The position numbers and the translations under genes are program-made. Shown here piece after piece: positions 12,001-22,826 of a DNA stretch of 64,000 nucleotides (positions are counted from its first letter, which is position 1; every line of letters starts with the position of its first letter). Location of the stretch: assembly GCA_030280995.1 (NCBI GenBank), contig JASXTE010000008.1, positions 7,025,001-7,089,000 on the forward strand. The letters run 5' to 3'. The notes under the pieces were generated by a model that made no database searches, was not told where the DNA came from, and saw only the letters and a list, made by a program, of their open reading frames with translations. This DNA is from Hemileia vastatrix. Taxonomy: Eukaryota; Basidiomycota; Pucciniomycetes; Pucciniales; Zaghouaniaceae.

Positions 12001-12362
12001 GTTACCTTACTTCCTGGGTTGAAATTGGCTTATAATAGCACTGTTCATTCTGTTACTCAAAGAAAGCCTTTTGAGCTCTGGCTTGGATATGTTCCAAATA
12101 CTCCTGCCCAAATTATCAATAACAAAATACCTAAGTTGGATATACATCCTGGTGTAAAATCTTTTCTTCATATGCAAAAACTTTGCAGAAATCATACTCA
12201 AAAATGTATTGTAAAATAATTTGAATATGAGAAGAAGAGATGGGACAAATCCCATAAAGAATACACTTTTAAAAAGGGTGATGAAGTGTTAATTTTTACA
12301 GTCCACTTCAGTTTACAAGATAATAACAAATTGAAAGACCCATTTGTTGGTCCATTTGTTTT
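9001..12362 (+). pseudogene. A1 Pol: protease, RT, RNase H, integrase (broken)
   Basis: In order: aspartic protease (VLDSGAGGSVVS near 9190), reverse transcriptase (GDYRALNTYTVDDIYPLPR; catalytic YIDD at about 10260), RNase H (YTDASFIGLG; a decayed EYRGRM...HRAG region) and integrase. Breaks include a TAA near 9329 (Tyr in A2), a frameshift near 10205, a TAA near 10837 (Gln in A2) and a stop near 11631. In integrase a zinc-binding Cys has become Tyr (VESYDYCQKSK), and the first catalytic Asp has become Tyr (INIYFVTG). Element E then interrupts the gene after GPFV. Confidence 0.9.
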
Positions 12363-13165
12363 TGTCACCGGACGACCTAGGCACAAGGTCAAGGATGTTC
12401 CTGCAAGTGAGATGAAAGGTTTAGATACTTCTTCTAAGCACAGAGGGATGGTTCGAGAAAGTGATTCGAAGATGACTCGAAGGAAGATCTACTGCTTCGA
12501 GATATGTTCGAGAAGAATCCTAATATAGTTTGAAAGGTAATATTAAAATTCTTACAATCTCACAAAGGGTTGGAAACTCAACAATCAAGATTTAGGATTT
12601 AGAAGTGATTATTGAGAAATGAAAGAAAGATACAATAATAATGATTTTTACTTTAGAGTTTTACCACTATTAACTATAAATACATTTAATAATTTTATTC
12701 TAAGGAATATCAAACCAAAAACCCAACCCTTTTTATATCCTCTACTCCTCCTCGAATTGACTTCATACCCATCCACTATTCCCCACACCACAAACCATTT
12801 AAAATATATCCATTACACCTGGACCCTCCTCACTAACATCCGTTAACCCCTTAATCCTTCACTAACCATTCGGTCCATGCTCACTACCCCTTAATAACCC
12901 ACAGACATTTCATAAACCTTTAAATGTACTATTATGTTGATTATTGCGCTGTGCGTCGCTTATTGAGAAAAAGACTAAGACACACTATTGAGAAATTGAC
13001 TAATTTAGATTTAGAGTTTAGACTAGCGTGGTTGAATAGCGAGTACACAAAGGAAAGTCGCAGTTGCTATGGAGAATTGCTTTCTGCGCTTTGAGTATGG
13101 ATTTGAGCCCCTTATTATTGATTTAATGAGCTGCTTTTGCCTCAAGTGTCACGTGGCGCGTGACA
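12363..13165 (-). repeat. E 3' LTR (left)
   Basis: The 803-bp LTR is the same length as its partner. On the plus strand its right edge is a small palindrome, TGTCACG-tggcg-CGTGACA (about 13147-13165). The bases just inside it (GATGCCCAGG) show no purine tract on the minus strand, which is unusual for a 3' LTR. Open frames in it (for example 12619-12846) recur in the other LTR only by copying. Confidence 0.9.
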
Positions 13166-13272
13166 GATGCCCAGGTATAAGAACGCGAGCTCCGTTGAGC
13201 GTAAGACATATTTCCCACACTAATTTTCCTTCTTCTTTATTTAATTATTATTATTATTTTTTTTAACTCACT

Positions 13273-14293
13273 ATGACGGATTTCCCTACACCGACTCCCA
13301 CCCCTCCACACCCCAAAGCGTTGGGGGTGTTTTTACATGACAATTTTCAAAGACTTGCACGGCCTGCGAGTGGATAGAGTATTTTTGCGTGGGGAGCATG
13401 GCGACACAAGTGCCTTGCCAGAAGTGCGAGTTTTGCCGATGGAGAAGGGTGGCGTGTGACAACCTAGCCAAGAATGCCAACATTGAGAGTCGGTTTACTA
13501 AGACAAAGTATTGGGTGATCCCCAAACAAAGGAAGTAGTCGAGGACATTTGGGATGTGTCCATTGGGGACAATCAATTGGTGGGGGAGAATGAGGAGGAA
13601 GTTGAGGATGATGTGACAAACTGGGTGACTAGGGATGTGAGCAAGAAGCAAGCCGTCGAAGAGGAAGTTGGCGAATCGGTCGAGGAGGAAGAAGAAATTC
13701 CCATCTCGAGGAAAACCCCGAAAAAACGACGGGTTGTCATTAAAGATGACAAAGAGGAGAGGGAGGTGGCAGAGAAGGTCACTCCTAAATTATTCTTGGA
13801 GGCTGATCCAATCTTCAAAGTAAGTTCACTTTTTTATAATTCATAAATTTAATTACTGATGATCCTGTTTTAGAATTCAGACGTCATCATCGAAGTCCCT
13901 ATGGCGGAAGTTTCAAATGTGGAAGCGACCCTTGTGGAACCCACTGCTGTGGAAGTGGAAGTGTCGGTGGAGGATAGGTTACCGACTGTTACCTTGAGGG
14001 AGGAAAACGAAGAAACCCTCGATCAAGTATGGTCGAAGAAGCCTCGTCAGGTTCGACGAGAAAAATTTATTGAAGACTTGAGCGGCGAGATTGATAAAAT
14101 TGTTGATGCGGCTTCCTTCGACGTAGCCGAGGAGCTACTTGAAATTGGGGAATTGATTCTGGTAGGAGAGGGGGAGAATTTTGAAAAATGTAGAAAGGAG
14201 GTAAGGGAAATTTTGGAGAAGATGAAGGGATTGGTTCGGGAGAAGATAAAAGAGAAAAGAAGAAAAAGGAGTGTAGAAACAATTTGTATTTAG
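13273..14293 (+). pseudogene. Extra gene carried by E, antisense to pol; Cys-rich N-terminus, acidic middle, basic end
   Basis: A plus-strand gene opens with an ATG at 13273 (MTDFPTPTPTPPHPKALG). The reading moves to another frame near 13345, where a cysteine cluster appears: C-x2-C-x6-C, then C-x2-C-x2-C-x6-C (about 13356-13460; PCQKCEFCRWRRVAC). That frame stops at 13536-13538, while a third frame is open from about 13500. It is Glu-rich, then basic (KTPKKRRVV), with a GT-AG intron at 13820-13873 (GTAAGT, TTACTGATG, TTTTAG). The phase-0 second exon runs to a TAG at 14291-14293 and ends in a Lys/Arg-rich helix. I recognise no family; the Cys pattern suggests zinc binding. Two frameshifts make this copy a likely pseudogene. 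Its codons are richer in G and C than its surroundings. Confidence 0.6.
13820..13873 (+). other. Intron of the antisense gene in E
   Basis: GTAAGT donor, ACTGATG branch-like motif and TTTTAG acceptor; 54 nt. Both flanking exons are open in phase 0, and the intron contains an in-frame stop, so removing it joins two acidic coding segments. Confidence 0.7.
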
Positions 14294-15042
14294 TTATTTT
14301 ATTTTATTTTTTTATTTAGAATTTTAATATTTATTTTTATAAGATTTGAATGAGAGAAGAAAGAAGAAAAAGAAAAAAAATAGTTGATTGAAAAAATTTG
14401 TTGTAAAGAAAATTTAATGAAAAGAAAAAAATTTGTTATTTAAGTTTGTTAATTGAAGATTTGAGGGATTTTAGTTATTTGAAAAAAGAAAAGAAAGAAA
14501 AGGAAAAGAAGAAATAAAAATTTTAAGAGGATTTTGAAAGAAAGAAGTAATTTGTTTCGAAGAATTTAAAAGATTGATTTAGAAGTTAAAGTGAAGTTTG
14601 AGAAAGATGGTCGTGTAATGTTCGTGAAGAATTTTGATAGTTAGAAGAAAAGAAATTTTTAAAGAAAGAATGTATATAGAAAATTGAGAAGAAATTTTTT
14701 TTTATTTTTATTTGTTTTATTTTATTTTATTTTAATTTGGTTTTATTTTATTTTAATTTAATTTTATTCTTATTTTAATTTTATTTTATTTTAATTTAAT
14801 TTAATTTAATTTAATTTTAATTTTAATTTATTTTAATTTAATTTTAATTTTAATTTTATTTTAATTTAATTTACTTTATTTTTTTTAAAGAAAGTTGAAA
14901 AATTTTGAAAAGAAAAAGAATAAAGAAGAAAACAAAAGAATTTTTTTTTAGAAGTAAAGATGTTTTAGATTTTAAAAGAAAAAAAGAACAGAGAAAAAAG
15001 AAAGAAAGAAAAAAGAGAAAGAAAAAAAAGTAAAAAAGAGTT
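14294..15042. repeat. Low-complexity spacer in E between the antisense gene and pol
   Basis: No gene is seen. The stretch is purine-rich (GAAAAGAAAG type) at 14340-14690 and 14890-15040. Between them, 14693-14885, is a degenerate TTTTA/TTTAA simple repeat. It separates two convergent genes: the antisense gene ending at 14293 and pol ending at 15043. Confidence 0.8.
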
Positions 15043-18000
15043 TTAAGGTTTTGGTTTTAAAGGATATTTAAGATGAAAAGATTTTAGGAGTTCAGGGGCA
15101 TTAGAAACATTGATGGCTGGTTCCCAGGATGTTTTGTCTGAGTCATTGAGGAAGCCTTCCCATTCCACAAGGTATTGAAGTTTCCCCTTGCGCATTCTTG
15201 AATCAAGGATACGGCTTACTTCCCACTCTAGATGGTCTTCTACTTCGACCTGTTCCGGAGGAGGTTGGTTCTTGCCCGGGTATGTTTCTCGAGCCAGTTC
15301 CAGGAGAGATACGTGAAAAACAGGGTGAATAACCTGCCATTTAGGAGGTAGCTTGAGTCAAAATGCAGTTTTAGAGACTTCAGAGTCGATTTCGAATGGC
15401 CCCAAGCGTTTTTCAGCCAGTTTCTTTGATGGTCGAGTCATTCAAATGTTTCGTGAGTTGAGCCATACCTTGTCGCCTGGTTTAAAGGAAGGAGCAGTTT
15501 GTCAATGTTTGTCGCCCTGTTCCTTGTACCTTTGAACCGCTAATTCCAAATTTGATTTAAGTCACCACACAATATGGGGGGCGGACTTGCTAGCAAGTCC
15601 GCAACCTTGGACCCAAACTCACCATAGATTGAACACACATTGAGCTATTGATAAAGGAACCATACAATCAGGGATGAACACCACTCAGCAGAACAGTTTT
15701 AGGTGGGTGTTCAAGTAGAGTTCAGTATGGGTTCAGTCTGAGTTCAGTCTTAGTTCCATCTGAGTTCCATCTGAGTTCAGGTTGAGGACTTGCTAGCAAG
15801 TCCACCCCCTATATTGCGTAATGAGTTCCTCTTGGAGTCGTGATATGGTTCGAAGATAATTTTCCGCAGGATGATTAGTTCCTACATGGATTGAATTGAA
15901 TCGAGGATGTCTTCCATAAACAGTTTTGAAAGGAGATTGTTGTGTCGAAGAATGAGTCGAGTTATTATAAGCAAATTTGGCAAATGGTAACCATGTGGTC
16001 CAATCGTCTTGTTGGTAACTGACATACATTCGAAGGTATTGTTCGAGGATTTGGTTGACCCTTTCTGTTTGCCCATCAGTTTCAGGATGATAGGCTGTGG
16101 AGAGGTTCCTTGTGATATTGAGTTGTCGACACAGTTGAGTCCAGAATGTGGATACAAACAATGAGCCTCTATCTGAAATAATATCATTAGGTAAGCCATG
16201 TTTGGAAAATACATATTCTAGAAACAATTTTGACAAATCTTCTGCTGTAGCAGTAGTAGTGGTTTTAATAAAAATAGACATTTTTGAAAATCTATCTACT
16301 ATTACTAATATAGCATCAAAATTATTAGAAAGAGGAAGTTGAGAAATATAATCCATCGATAAAGATTCCCAAGGTTTAGAGGGAATAGGAAGTGGTTGAA
16401 GCAACCCATACTTCTGGTGACGGGGAGCCTTATTCCTATTACATTCGTAACAAGCTTTTATATAGGCCTTGATTTCCCTGGTCATACCTGGCCAGAAGAA
16501 ATCCCTTGCTATTAACTGGTAGGTTTTATCAACCCCAAAATGACCAGCTAATGGAGAATCATGTCAACTATTGAAAATCCATAATTTATTCTCATTGTTG
16601 TCGGGTATGACTACTCTACCTTCAAAGGCTAATAGACCTGATTCAATATTAAATCTTTTGGCCCCTTGCTTCGAGAGTATTTTGTCTTTTAACCCTAAAC
16701 AATAATTGTCCTTCGACTGAGCTTCGAGGATGTTGGATGGTGGATTTTGAAATGATTGAATTGTCATCGAATTAAGTTGATGAGTCGTTAACACTGATTT
16801 GTTGAAGATTGATTTCACATTTTCTGGGACAATGCAGTTCTTACCTGGGCGATAGGAAATAGAAAAAGGAAATTAAGACAGAAATTCAGCCCACTTGGCT
16901 TGACGCCTGATTAACACTTTGGAAGACATCAAGTATTTCAAAGCATTATGGTCTGTTAAAATTTGAAAAGGACTATTTAAGCTGAGAAGAAAAGAGCGCC
17001 ATTTTTTAAGACAATGAATAATAGCTAAAAGCTCTTTGTCATGAATTTCATAATTTAATTCTGCTGTAATGAGTTTGCGTGACTCAAAAGCAACAGGATG
17101 AAACAGTTTTGTTTCCGGATTCAATTGAGAAATGACCCCTGCAATAGCATAATCGCTCGCATCTGTCTCGACTATTGTCAAAGCAGAAGGATCAAAGTGT
17201 TGAAAAATTGGAGCTGTGGTGAACGACGTCTTCAATGCTTTGAATTCCTTTTGTGCTGTAGAAGTAAAAACAAAAGGAATATCTTTTCTAAGAAGAGAAG
17301 TAAGATTGGAAATAGTTTTAGAGTAATCTTTAATAAATCTTCTATAGAAATTTTCAAAACCCAAAAATCCCTGGAGGGATTTAACGGATTTGGGCTCAGG
17401 CCATTCCAGGACCTTTTGAACTTTTTTGTCGTCCATGACTAAACCATCAGTGGATAATGTAAAACCCAAAAAATCAATAGATTTAAGATGGAATTCGCAT
17501 TTATTATGCTTAGTGTAGAGACCGTGATCTCGAAGTCGATTTAAAACCTGTCGAACATGATGAATATGTTCATCTAGTGTCTTTGAGAAAATTAAAATAT
17601 CATCTAAATAGACGACAACAAATTGTTTGACAACATCTTGAAAGATGTCATTGACAAAAGTTTGAAAAGTAGATGGTGCGTCACACAATCCAAAAGGCAT
17701 AACTAAATATTCAAAACTACCAAATCTAGTGCGCATTGCAGTCAGTGGTTCATGACCTTCCGCAATGTAAATAAGATTGTAAGCACCTCTAAGATCAATT
17801 TTAGAAAAGAAATTAGCACCATTAAAAAGGGTAAGAAGCAATGACATAGGAGGAACAGGATATGTATTCTTCTTAGTGACTGTGTTGAGCTTTCTATAGT
17901 CAACACACCATCTAAGACTACCATCCTTATTTTTTACAAAGAGGAAAGGGGAGCCGGTTGGAGATTTACTGGCTCTGATGAAACCTTTGGCTAAATTCTC

Positions 18001-18934
18001 TGCAATGTAGTATCAAAGAACTTGAGATTTGTCCTTCAACAAGGAATAGACAGGACCTGTTGGAGGTACTGGACCTATTAACTCTATCTGATGGTCGTAG
18101 GGTCGATGAGGTGGTAACATATTTGCCTTGTGGATTGAAAAAACATCAAGGAAATTATGATAGATTTCTGGTAGAGTCGATTTAATGGCTTCAACATCAA
18201 TTTGGTCGTCCTCATCATCTTCAAGAGAATCTGTTGAGGGAAGACCAGAATTGAGAGAGCATAATTCGATTATTTTGAGGCAATTCAAATCCTCTTCAAG
18301 TGAAGTCATTGAGCTGGAAGGGTTAGCCGATTGCTCATTTAAAGAAATATCAGATGCTTGCAAGTCATCTGGCAGAGATTTGTCCTCTAGAAGGACATTT
18401 TCAGGCAGGTTGTTTAATTCCCTATTGACATGCATTGAAGAATCAGAAATATACTTAGTCCGTGGGGTGATCAATTACCGTGTCCAATAAATTTCAGGAT
18501 TCCAATGCGTTAAAAAGTCATGGCCAAGAATGGTATCGTCCATCCTTGGGGCGTCCAAGACTGATAATTCCCACTTGAAGGGGGGAAAATTCGGAAAGTT
18601 GAAAACCCATAAAACTTTCTTACTGACCCAATATCTGGGTTCCTCTGATTTGACCAAGTAAATTGGAGCTCGATTGATATCTGTAAATGTCAGCTGTAAC
18701 TTCTCAGCAAAAAATAAACTGAAAAAAGAAATTGAAGCTCCAGAGTCTATAAGACAACTGAAAGGGGTATCATCCTTAAAAAGAATGAATCTCAAGCGGT
18801 TCAAGGCAACACCAGTCCTTAAGACATGGAGGTTCTGTGCACTGGGAGAGATAAGATAGCTTGCTTTGCACAAAAGTAAACTATCTACTAGTTTTTTGAC
18901 TTTGAACTAGTACCTTCTCTTTCCTTCAATTTTA
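15043..18934 (-). pseudogene. E Pol: protease, RT, RNase H, integrase, chromodomain (broken)
   Basis: Read from right to left: protease (LIDSGASISF near 18750; ILGHDFL), linker with LPPHRPYDHQIEL, RT (DYRKLNTVTKKNTYP; YLDD in VVVYLDDILIFSK near 17610), RNase H (VETDASDYAIAG; ILTDHNALKYL), and integrase with HDSPLAGH, CYECNRNK, MDYISQLP, ISDRGSLFVSTFW and TDGQTERVNQ. A GPY/F-like stretch (RLGPFEI) and a canonical chromodomain at about 15108-15245 (EWEVSRILDSR, YLVEWEGF, SWEP) follow, then FHLKYP and a stop at 15045-15043. Internal stops, such as the TGA between VL and YYIAENL near 18010, and the MITE at 15564-15822 inactivate it. The chromodomain marks E as a chromovirus, whose integration is thought to be guided by histone marks. 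Confidence 0.92.
15564..15822 (-). mobile_element. MITE-like element, copy 2, in E integrase
   Basis: This 259-bp insertion runs ACCACACAATATGGGGGG to ACCCCCTATATTGCGTAAT. It splits E integrase between the RLQEEL and LKSNLEL codons. Inside each end is the 18-bp perfect palindrome GGACTTGCTAGCAAGTCC. Near one end are seven 11-bp units related to GAACTCAGATG (about 15703-15779, here in reverse orientation). It is nearly identical to the copy at 43010-43266. Flanks AAGTC and GAGTT could be a decayed 5-bp target duplication. It has no coding capacity. Confidence 0.85.
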
Positions 18935-20074
18935 CACAATCTTCCAGCTTGTGCTTACCCCCACAATACATACATAACCCATTATATGCTCACCTCTTCC
19001 TCTCAGCTTCTTTAAGTTCCCCTTTAGGATCCAGTACTTTTCTGATATCACCTGGGGTCAAGATTTTCAGTCGAGATTTGTCCTTTCCCATGTTGGGTTT
19101 GGATTTAGTCGAGGAGGATTGAGTTGTTTGTGGGTGAGAAGAAGGTCCCGACTTAAACTTTAGGCCTTGAGATTTGTTGGTGTATCGACGATGTTGCAGT
19201 CGTCCTTGCTAAACGCCGTCAAGTTCGAGGGTTTGATCCATTAAATCTGTTAAAGTAGTCATTTTCTGACCGTGAAGATTTAATTGATCCAGAATCCTCG
19301 AAGGAAGTCCCTTTTTGAAATTATACTTGAGAGCAGCATCATTCCAACCTACTTGAGTTTGAAGCGCTCTGAAGTTTGAGATATATTCAGAGGCTTTACC
19401 ATTATCACTCATGCAAAGAAAATAAAGTTCAATTTCTGCGTTGTCAGTTTCATTAGGGTCACCGAACAACGTGAAGAGTTGGTCTTCGAACTTTTCCCAA
19501 TTATTAATAAGTAAATGGGTTTCAACAAAGAGAGAATGAGAAGATAAGGTTTGAACCATCTTTCTGCTTTTCCATCCAGAAATGAAGAAGCATAAACAAC
19601 CTTCGATCGGTTGTTATTGAAGGTTCAAGGGTCATTATGGAACAGGAGCTTGCAGGTTTGCAAGAAGGGCCGCAATCTGTCTGGATGTTCTCAATTGAAT
19701 TTATCAGGAGATTTCATAGAGGGAGTTTTGAATTTAGATCCCTCTGAAGATGTTGAAGTTGAAAGAGTCTTCATTAAAAGTCTCATGAAATCTTCCAGAG
19801 AATTAGATGTTCCAGGCTCTGAAGGGTGACCAGAAGGGTGGTTAGCAGGGGCGGATGGTGCCTCGTGCATTGTATCCTCTCCTTCTTCATCATCACCAGA
19901 ATCATCAAAATCTTGTGGGATGTCTTCTACAGATTGGACTGAATGTTGCCGTTCCCTAAGGTCGAGTGGCTCCAAGGAGTTAGTGCGGGACACATGCCGT
20001 GTGGCTGTTGGCCTGCCTCTGGTGCAAGCTCTAGTAGTAGCACCTGTAGGAGGAGTGCGTTGAACAGGTGCCAT
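18935..20074 (-). pseudogene. E Gag (broken)
   Basis: It starts MAPVQRTPPTG at 20074, with an Arg-rich head, then an acidic Asp/Glu stretch and a Ser-rich linker. The classical Ty3-type capsid follows: PDRLRPFLQTCKLLF, then YASSFLDGKAERWFKPYL, interrupted by two TGA codons between about 19690 and 19600 and a frameshift near 19555. The capsid continues at 19559-19209 (NNWEKFEDQLFTLFGDPNE). A zinc knuckle CMYCGGKHKLEDC lies at about 18935-18976. The copy cannot be translated through. Confidence 0.85.
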
Positions 20075-20151
20075 TTTAAGGATTTATAGAAAAAACCTGA
20101 AAAGGGACGTAGTAGTGCAAAGAATGAGAACTACAGAGAATTAAATTATAA

Positions 20152-20954
20152 TGTCACCGGAAAACCTACGCACAAGGTCGAAGATCTTCCTGCAAGTGAG
20201 ATTAAAGGTTTAGATACTTCTTTGAAGCACAGAGGGATGGTTCGAGGAAGTGATTCAAAGATGACTCAAAGGAAGATCTACTGCTTCGAAATATGTTCGA
20301 GAAGAATCCTAATATAGTTTGAAAGGTAATATTAAAATTCTTACAATCTCACAAAGGGTTGGAAACTCAACAATCAAGATTTAGGATTTAGAAGTGATTA
20401 TTGAGAAATGAAAGAAAGATACAATAATAATGATTTTTACTTTAGAGTTTTACCACTATTAACTATAAATACGTTTAATAATTTTATTCTAAGGAATATC
20501 AAATCAAAAACCCAACCCTTTTTATATCCTTTACTCCTCCTCGCATTGACCTCATACCCATCCACTATTCCGCACACCACAAACCATTTAAAATATATCC
20601 ATTACACCTGGACCCTCCTCAATAACATCCATTAACCCCTTAATCCTTCACTAACCATTCTGTCCATGCTCACTACCCCTTAATAACCCACAGACATTTC
20701 ATAAAACTTTTAATGTACTATTATGTTGATTATTGCGCTGTGCGTCGCTTATTGAGAAAAAGACTAAGACACACTATTGAGAAATTGACTAATTTAGATT
20801 TAGAGTTTAGACTAGCGTGGTTGAATAGCGAGTACACAAAGGAAAGTTGCAGTTACTATGGAGAATTGCTTTATGCACTTTGAGTATGGATTTGAGCCCC
20901 TTATTATTGATTTAATGAGCTGCTTTTGGCTCGAGTGTCACGTGGCGCATGACA
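20152..20954 (-). repeat. E 5' LTR (right)
   Basis: This 803-bp LTR is the promoter-side copy for the minus-strand gag-pol. Just inside it on the minus strand the sequence is TTATAATTTAATTCTCTG, which lacks the TGG of a usual tRNA primer site; self-priming, as in Tf1-like elements, is one possibility that I cannot confirm. Confidence 0.9.
20520..20526 (-). promoter_or_regulatory. TATA box in E 5' LTR
   Basis: The minus strand reads GGATATAAAAAGGG. The same motif is in the 3' LTR near 12730-12738. It fits minus-strand transcription of gag-pol. Confidence 0.55.
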
Positions 20955-21296
20955 GTTGTCAGAAGAATGATTGGAGATAATGCAGTTGAGGTTATTTTGT
21001 ATTCTCCATATGACAGAAATCATCCTGATTTTCCAATATCTCTTCTGAAACCTTACACATCCAATAGTGATTTATTTCCAAAAAGGAGGGGAAGACCAAA
21101 AAAAACCCCAAATGAAATCACTGAAACAGCAGAAATTGAAAAAATTCTAAATGAAAGAATAGTCACTGCTGAAAAAGGTACAGAATACTTTTTGAAATTC
21201 AAGAATAAATCATCTGAATATGATTCTTGTATACCTGGGAAGGAGATATCTAATCTTCCTACTCTACTAAAAAAGTATAAAAAGAAAAAATCATAG
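20955..21296 (+). pseudogene. A1 Pol C-terminus: GPY/F end, AT-hook-like and chromodomain-like tail
   Basis: A1 pol resumes right after E with RRMIGDNAVEVILYSPYDR and runs to a TAG at 21294-21296. It holds the AT-hook-like KRRGRPKKTP and then a module like a chromodomain (EIEKILNERIV, EYFLKFKNKSSEYDS, IPGKEIS). The expected aromatic Trp before IPGKEIS is Cys here. It ends in a Lys-rich tail. This piece is intact in itself but is cut off from the rest of pol by E. Confidence 0.85.
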
Positions 21297-21318
21297 CATT
21301 TTTTTTATTGTTTTTTTT

Positions 21319-21330
21319 AGAGTGAGGGAG
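21319..21330 (+). other. A1 polypurine tract
   Basis: AGAGTGAGGGAG lies directly before the 3' LTR and is identical in A0, A2, B1, B2 and B3; it primes plus-strand DNA synthesis. Confidence 0.85.
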
Positions 21331-22121
21331 TGTCAGCCAGGCTACTAGACTTAACCGGTAAAATAATTGATTATTTTACTGAGTTGAAGCCACACCCCTT
21401 CTTCTTACTAATAATTATTTATCTACTTAAGTATTACTTACAATTAACTAAGTTAAGTACAATAAGTAGTATAATTAATTAGTGTAAATAAAATTTCCCC
21501 AACAATTTTACTCCCTAAAACTGTGCTCAATAGTATAAGTCAATGGGAATAAAATTTAATAATAAAATTATAATAAAAAAACTCTAAAACAATTATATTA
21601 ACTCAGTGAGAGATCTGGTATCCTGTGAAAGTAATATAATTAATTAATTGTTGTGTATATAATTGTGACAGTCCAAGGAATTCAAACTTTATTGCTAATA
21701 AATTTGATACCCTTGTTGACATACCAGTTTATTTATTTCTTATGTCGTATATGTACTTCTTTTAGTCATTCTTTTTATCACATTCTTACAATATATGGAA
21801 TAAATTCTGTATCTTTTATTCCCTCATGTTTTGCCTATAAAAGGCCTCTTACTTTGTGTTTTTCAAAACATTCCTTTATCACTTACTTTATTATTACAAT
21901 TACAATACAACAATTATTTCTATATTTTATAACTTTAGTATTTACAACAGCGTAATTCTAATCTATAATCTATACTAATATTTTAAAATTACCCCTTATA
22001 TTTGAGTAAATTAATCAAATTGATTTAGAAATACGTAGCTTTTGTTGAGAGACCATTAAAACCCTTAAATACCCCGTAAAAACCTTGAACAAATCTTCTA
22101 GACCAAAAGTACCCCTTGACA
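21331..22121 (+). repeat. A1 3' LTR
   Basis: The 791-bp LTR runs TGTCAGCCAGGC to CCCCTTGACA and is followed by the target duplication GAAAA (22122-22126). It differs from the 5' LTR at several per cent of positions by eye. Confidence 0.95.
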
Positions 22122-22436
22122 GAAAACATCATGTTTTTCCAATATCTTTTTTGAAACCTGATACATCCAATAGTGATTTATTCCCAAAAAGGAGGGGAAG
22201 ACAAAAAATACCCCTTATGAAATCACTGAGACAGCAGAAATTTATAAGATTCTAAATGACAGAATAGTTACTTCTGAAAAAGTTACAGAATACTTATTGA
22301 GATTCAAGAATAAATCTTCTGAATATGATTCTTGGATACCTATGAAGGAAATATCTAATCTTCCCACTCTGCTAAAGAAATATAAAAAGAAAAAATCATA
22401 GCATTTTTTTTATTGTTTTTTTTTAGAGTGAGGGAG
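22122..22436 (+). pseudogene. A0 Pol C-terminus and polypurine tract
   Basis: This is the continuation of the fragment ending at 4809. It encodes HVFPISFLKPDTSNSDLFPK-type sequence, a frameshift at the AT-hook-like segment (ACAAAAAATACCCC), then the chromodomain-like tail with EYDSWIPMKEIS, ending at a TAG near 22401. The PPT AGAGTGAGGGAG is at 22425-22436. Confidence 0.85.
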
Positions 22437-22826
22437 TGTCAGCCAGGCTACTAGACTTGCCCAGTAAAATAATTAATTATTTACTGGATTTAGCCATCCA
22501 TTATTTTTTAATTATTTAATTGAATTAGTTACATTGAAATTACCTGTAATAAATTAACTAATTACAGAATGATAAAATTAAATGAATAATTAAAATAAAT
22601 ATAAAATGTCCCTTGTATTTTTATTATTTAACACCGTGCTCATTGACAGGTTATAAGATATAAAATTTTATATTAAAAAAAATAGATTTTTAAATTAAAA
22701 TAAAATAACTATATACAAAAAATTCAAATTTCTTTTTTAGAATTGACTTCTACAGTAAATATTAAATAAATCTATATATTTCTGATATACTCTGTAAACA
22801 CATCTTCATAATACATCTTTTGACGC

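Larger units (their letters stand above)
12363..20954 (-). mobile_element. Element E: chromodomain Ty3/Gypsy element with an extra antisense gene
   Basis: Two 803-bp LTRs (12363-13165 and 20152-20954) start TGTCACCGG and end TGACA. They flank a minus-strand gag-pol that is unrelated at family level to the A and B elements. The target duplication is GTTTT (12358-12362) against GTTGT (20955-20959), one mismatch, within A1 integrase, whose reading resumes at 20960. The LTRs differ by about 2-3 per cent by eye, less than those of the host element A1, as nesting requires. Gag-pol has many stops. An unrelated plus-strand gene sits between pol and the 3' LTR. Confidence 0.93.
4810..22121 (+). mobile_element. 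Element A1: full-length, decayed A-type Ty3/Gypsy element
   Basis: Both LTRs are present (4810-5599 and 21331-22121) and flanked by the 5-bp target duplication GAAAA (4805-4809 and 22122-22126). The A0 pol reading continues across the two flanks, which proves the insertion. Inside are a PBS, a long repeat-bearing leader, the overlapping spliced ORF, gag-pol in many broken pieces, element E (12363-20954) and a purine tract. The LTRs differ at several per cent of positions by eye, more than those of A2, B1 or B2, so A1 is comparatively old. Confidence 0.95.

Noticed and set aside
12619..12846. A 75-codon frame present in both E LTRs (also 20408-20635)
   Set aside because: The copies are LTR duplicates; codon content is low-complexity and the frame has no relation to known proteins.
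13286..13651. A 121-codon minus-strand frame opposite the antisense gene of E
   Set aside because: The plus-strand reading has the Cys cluster, acidic domain and intron; the minus frame is its shadow.
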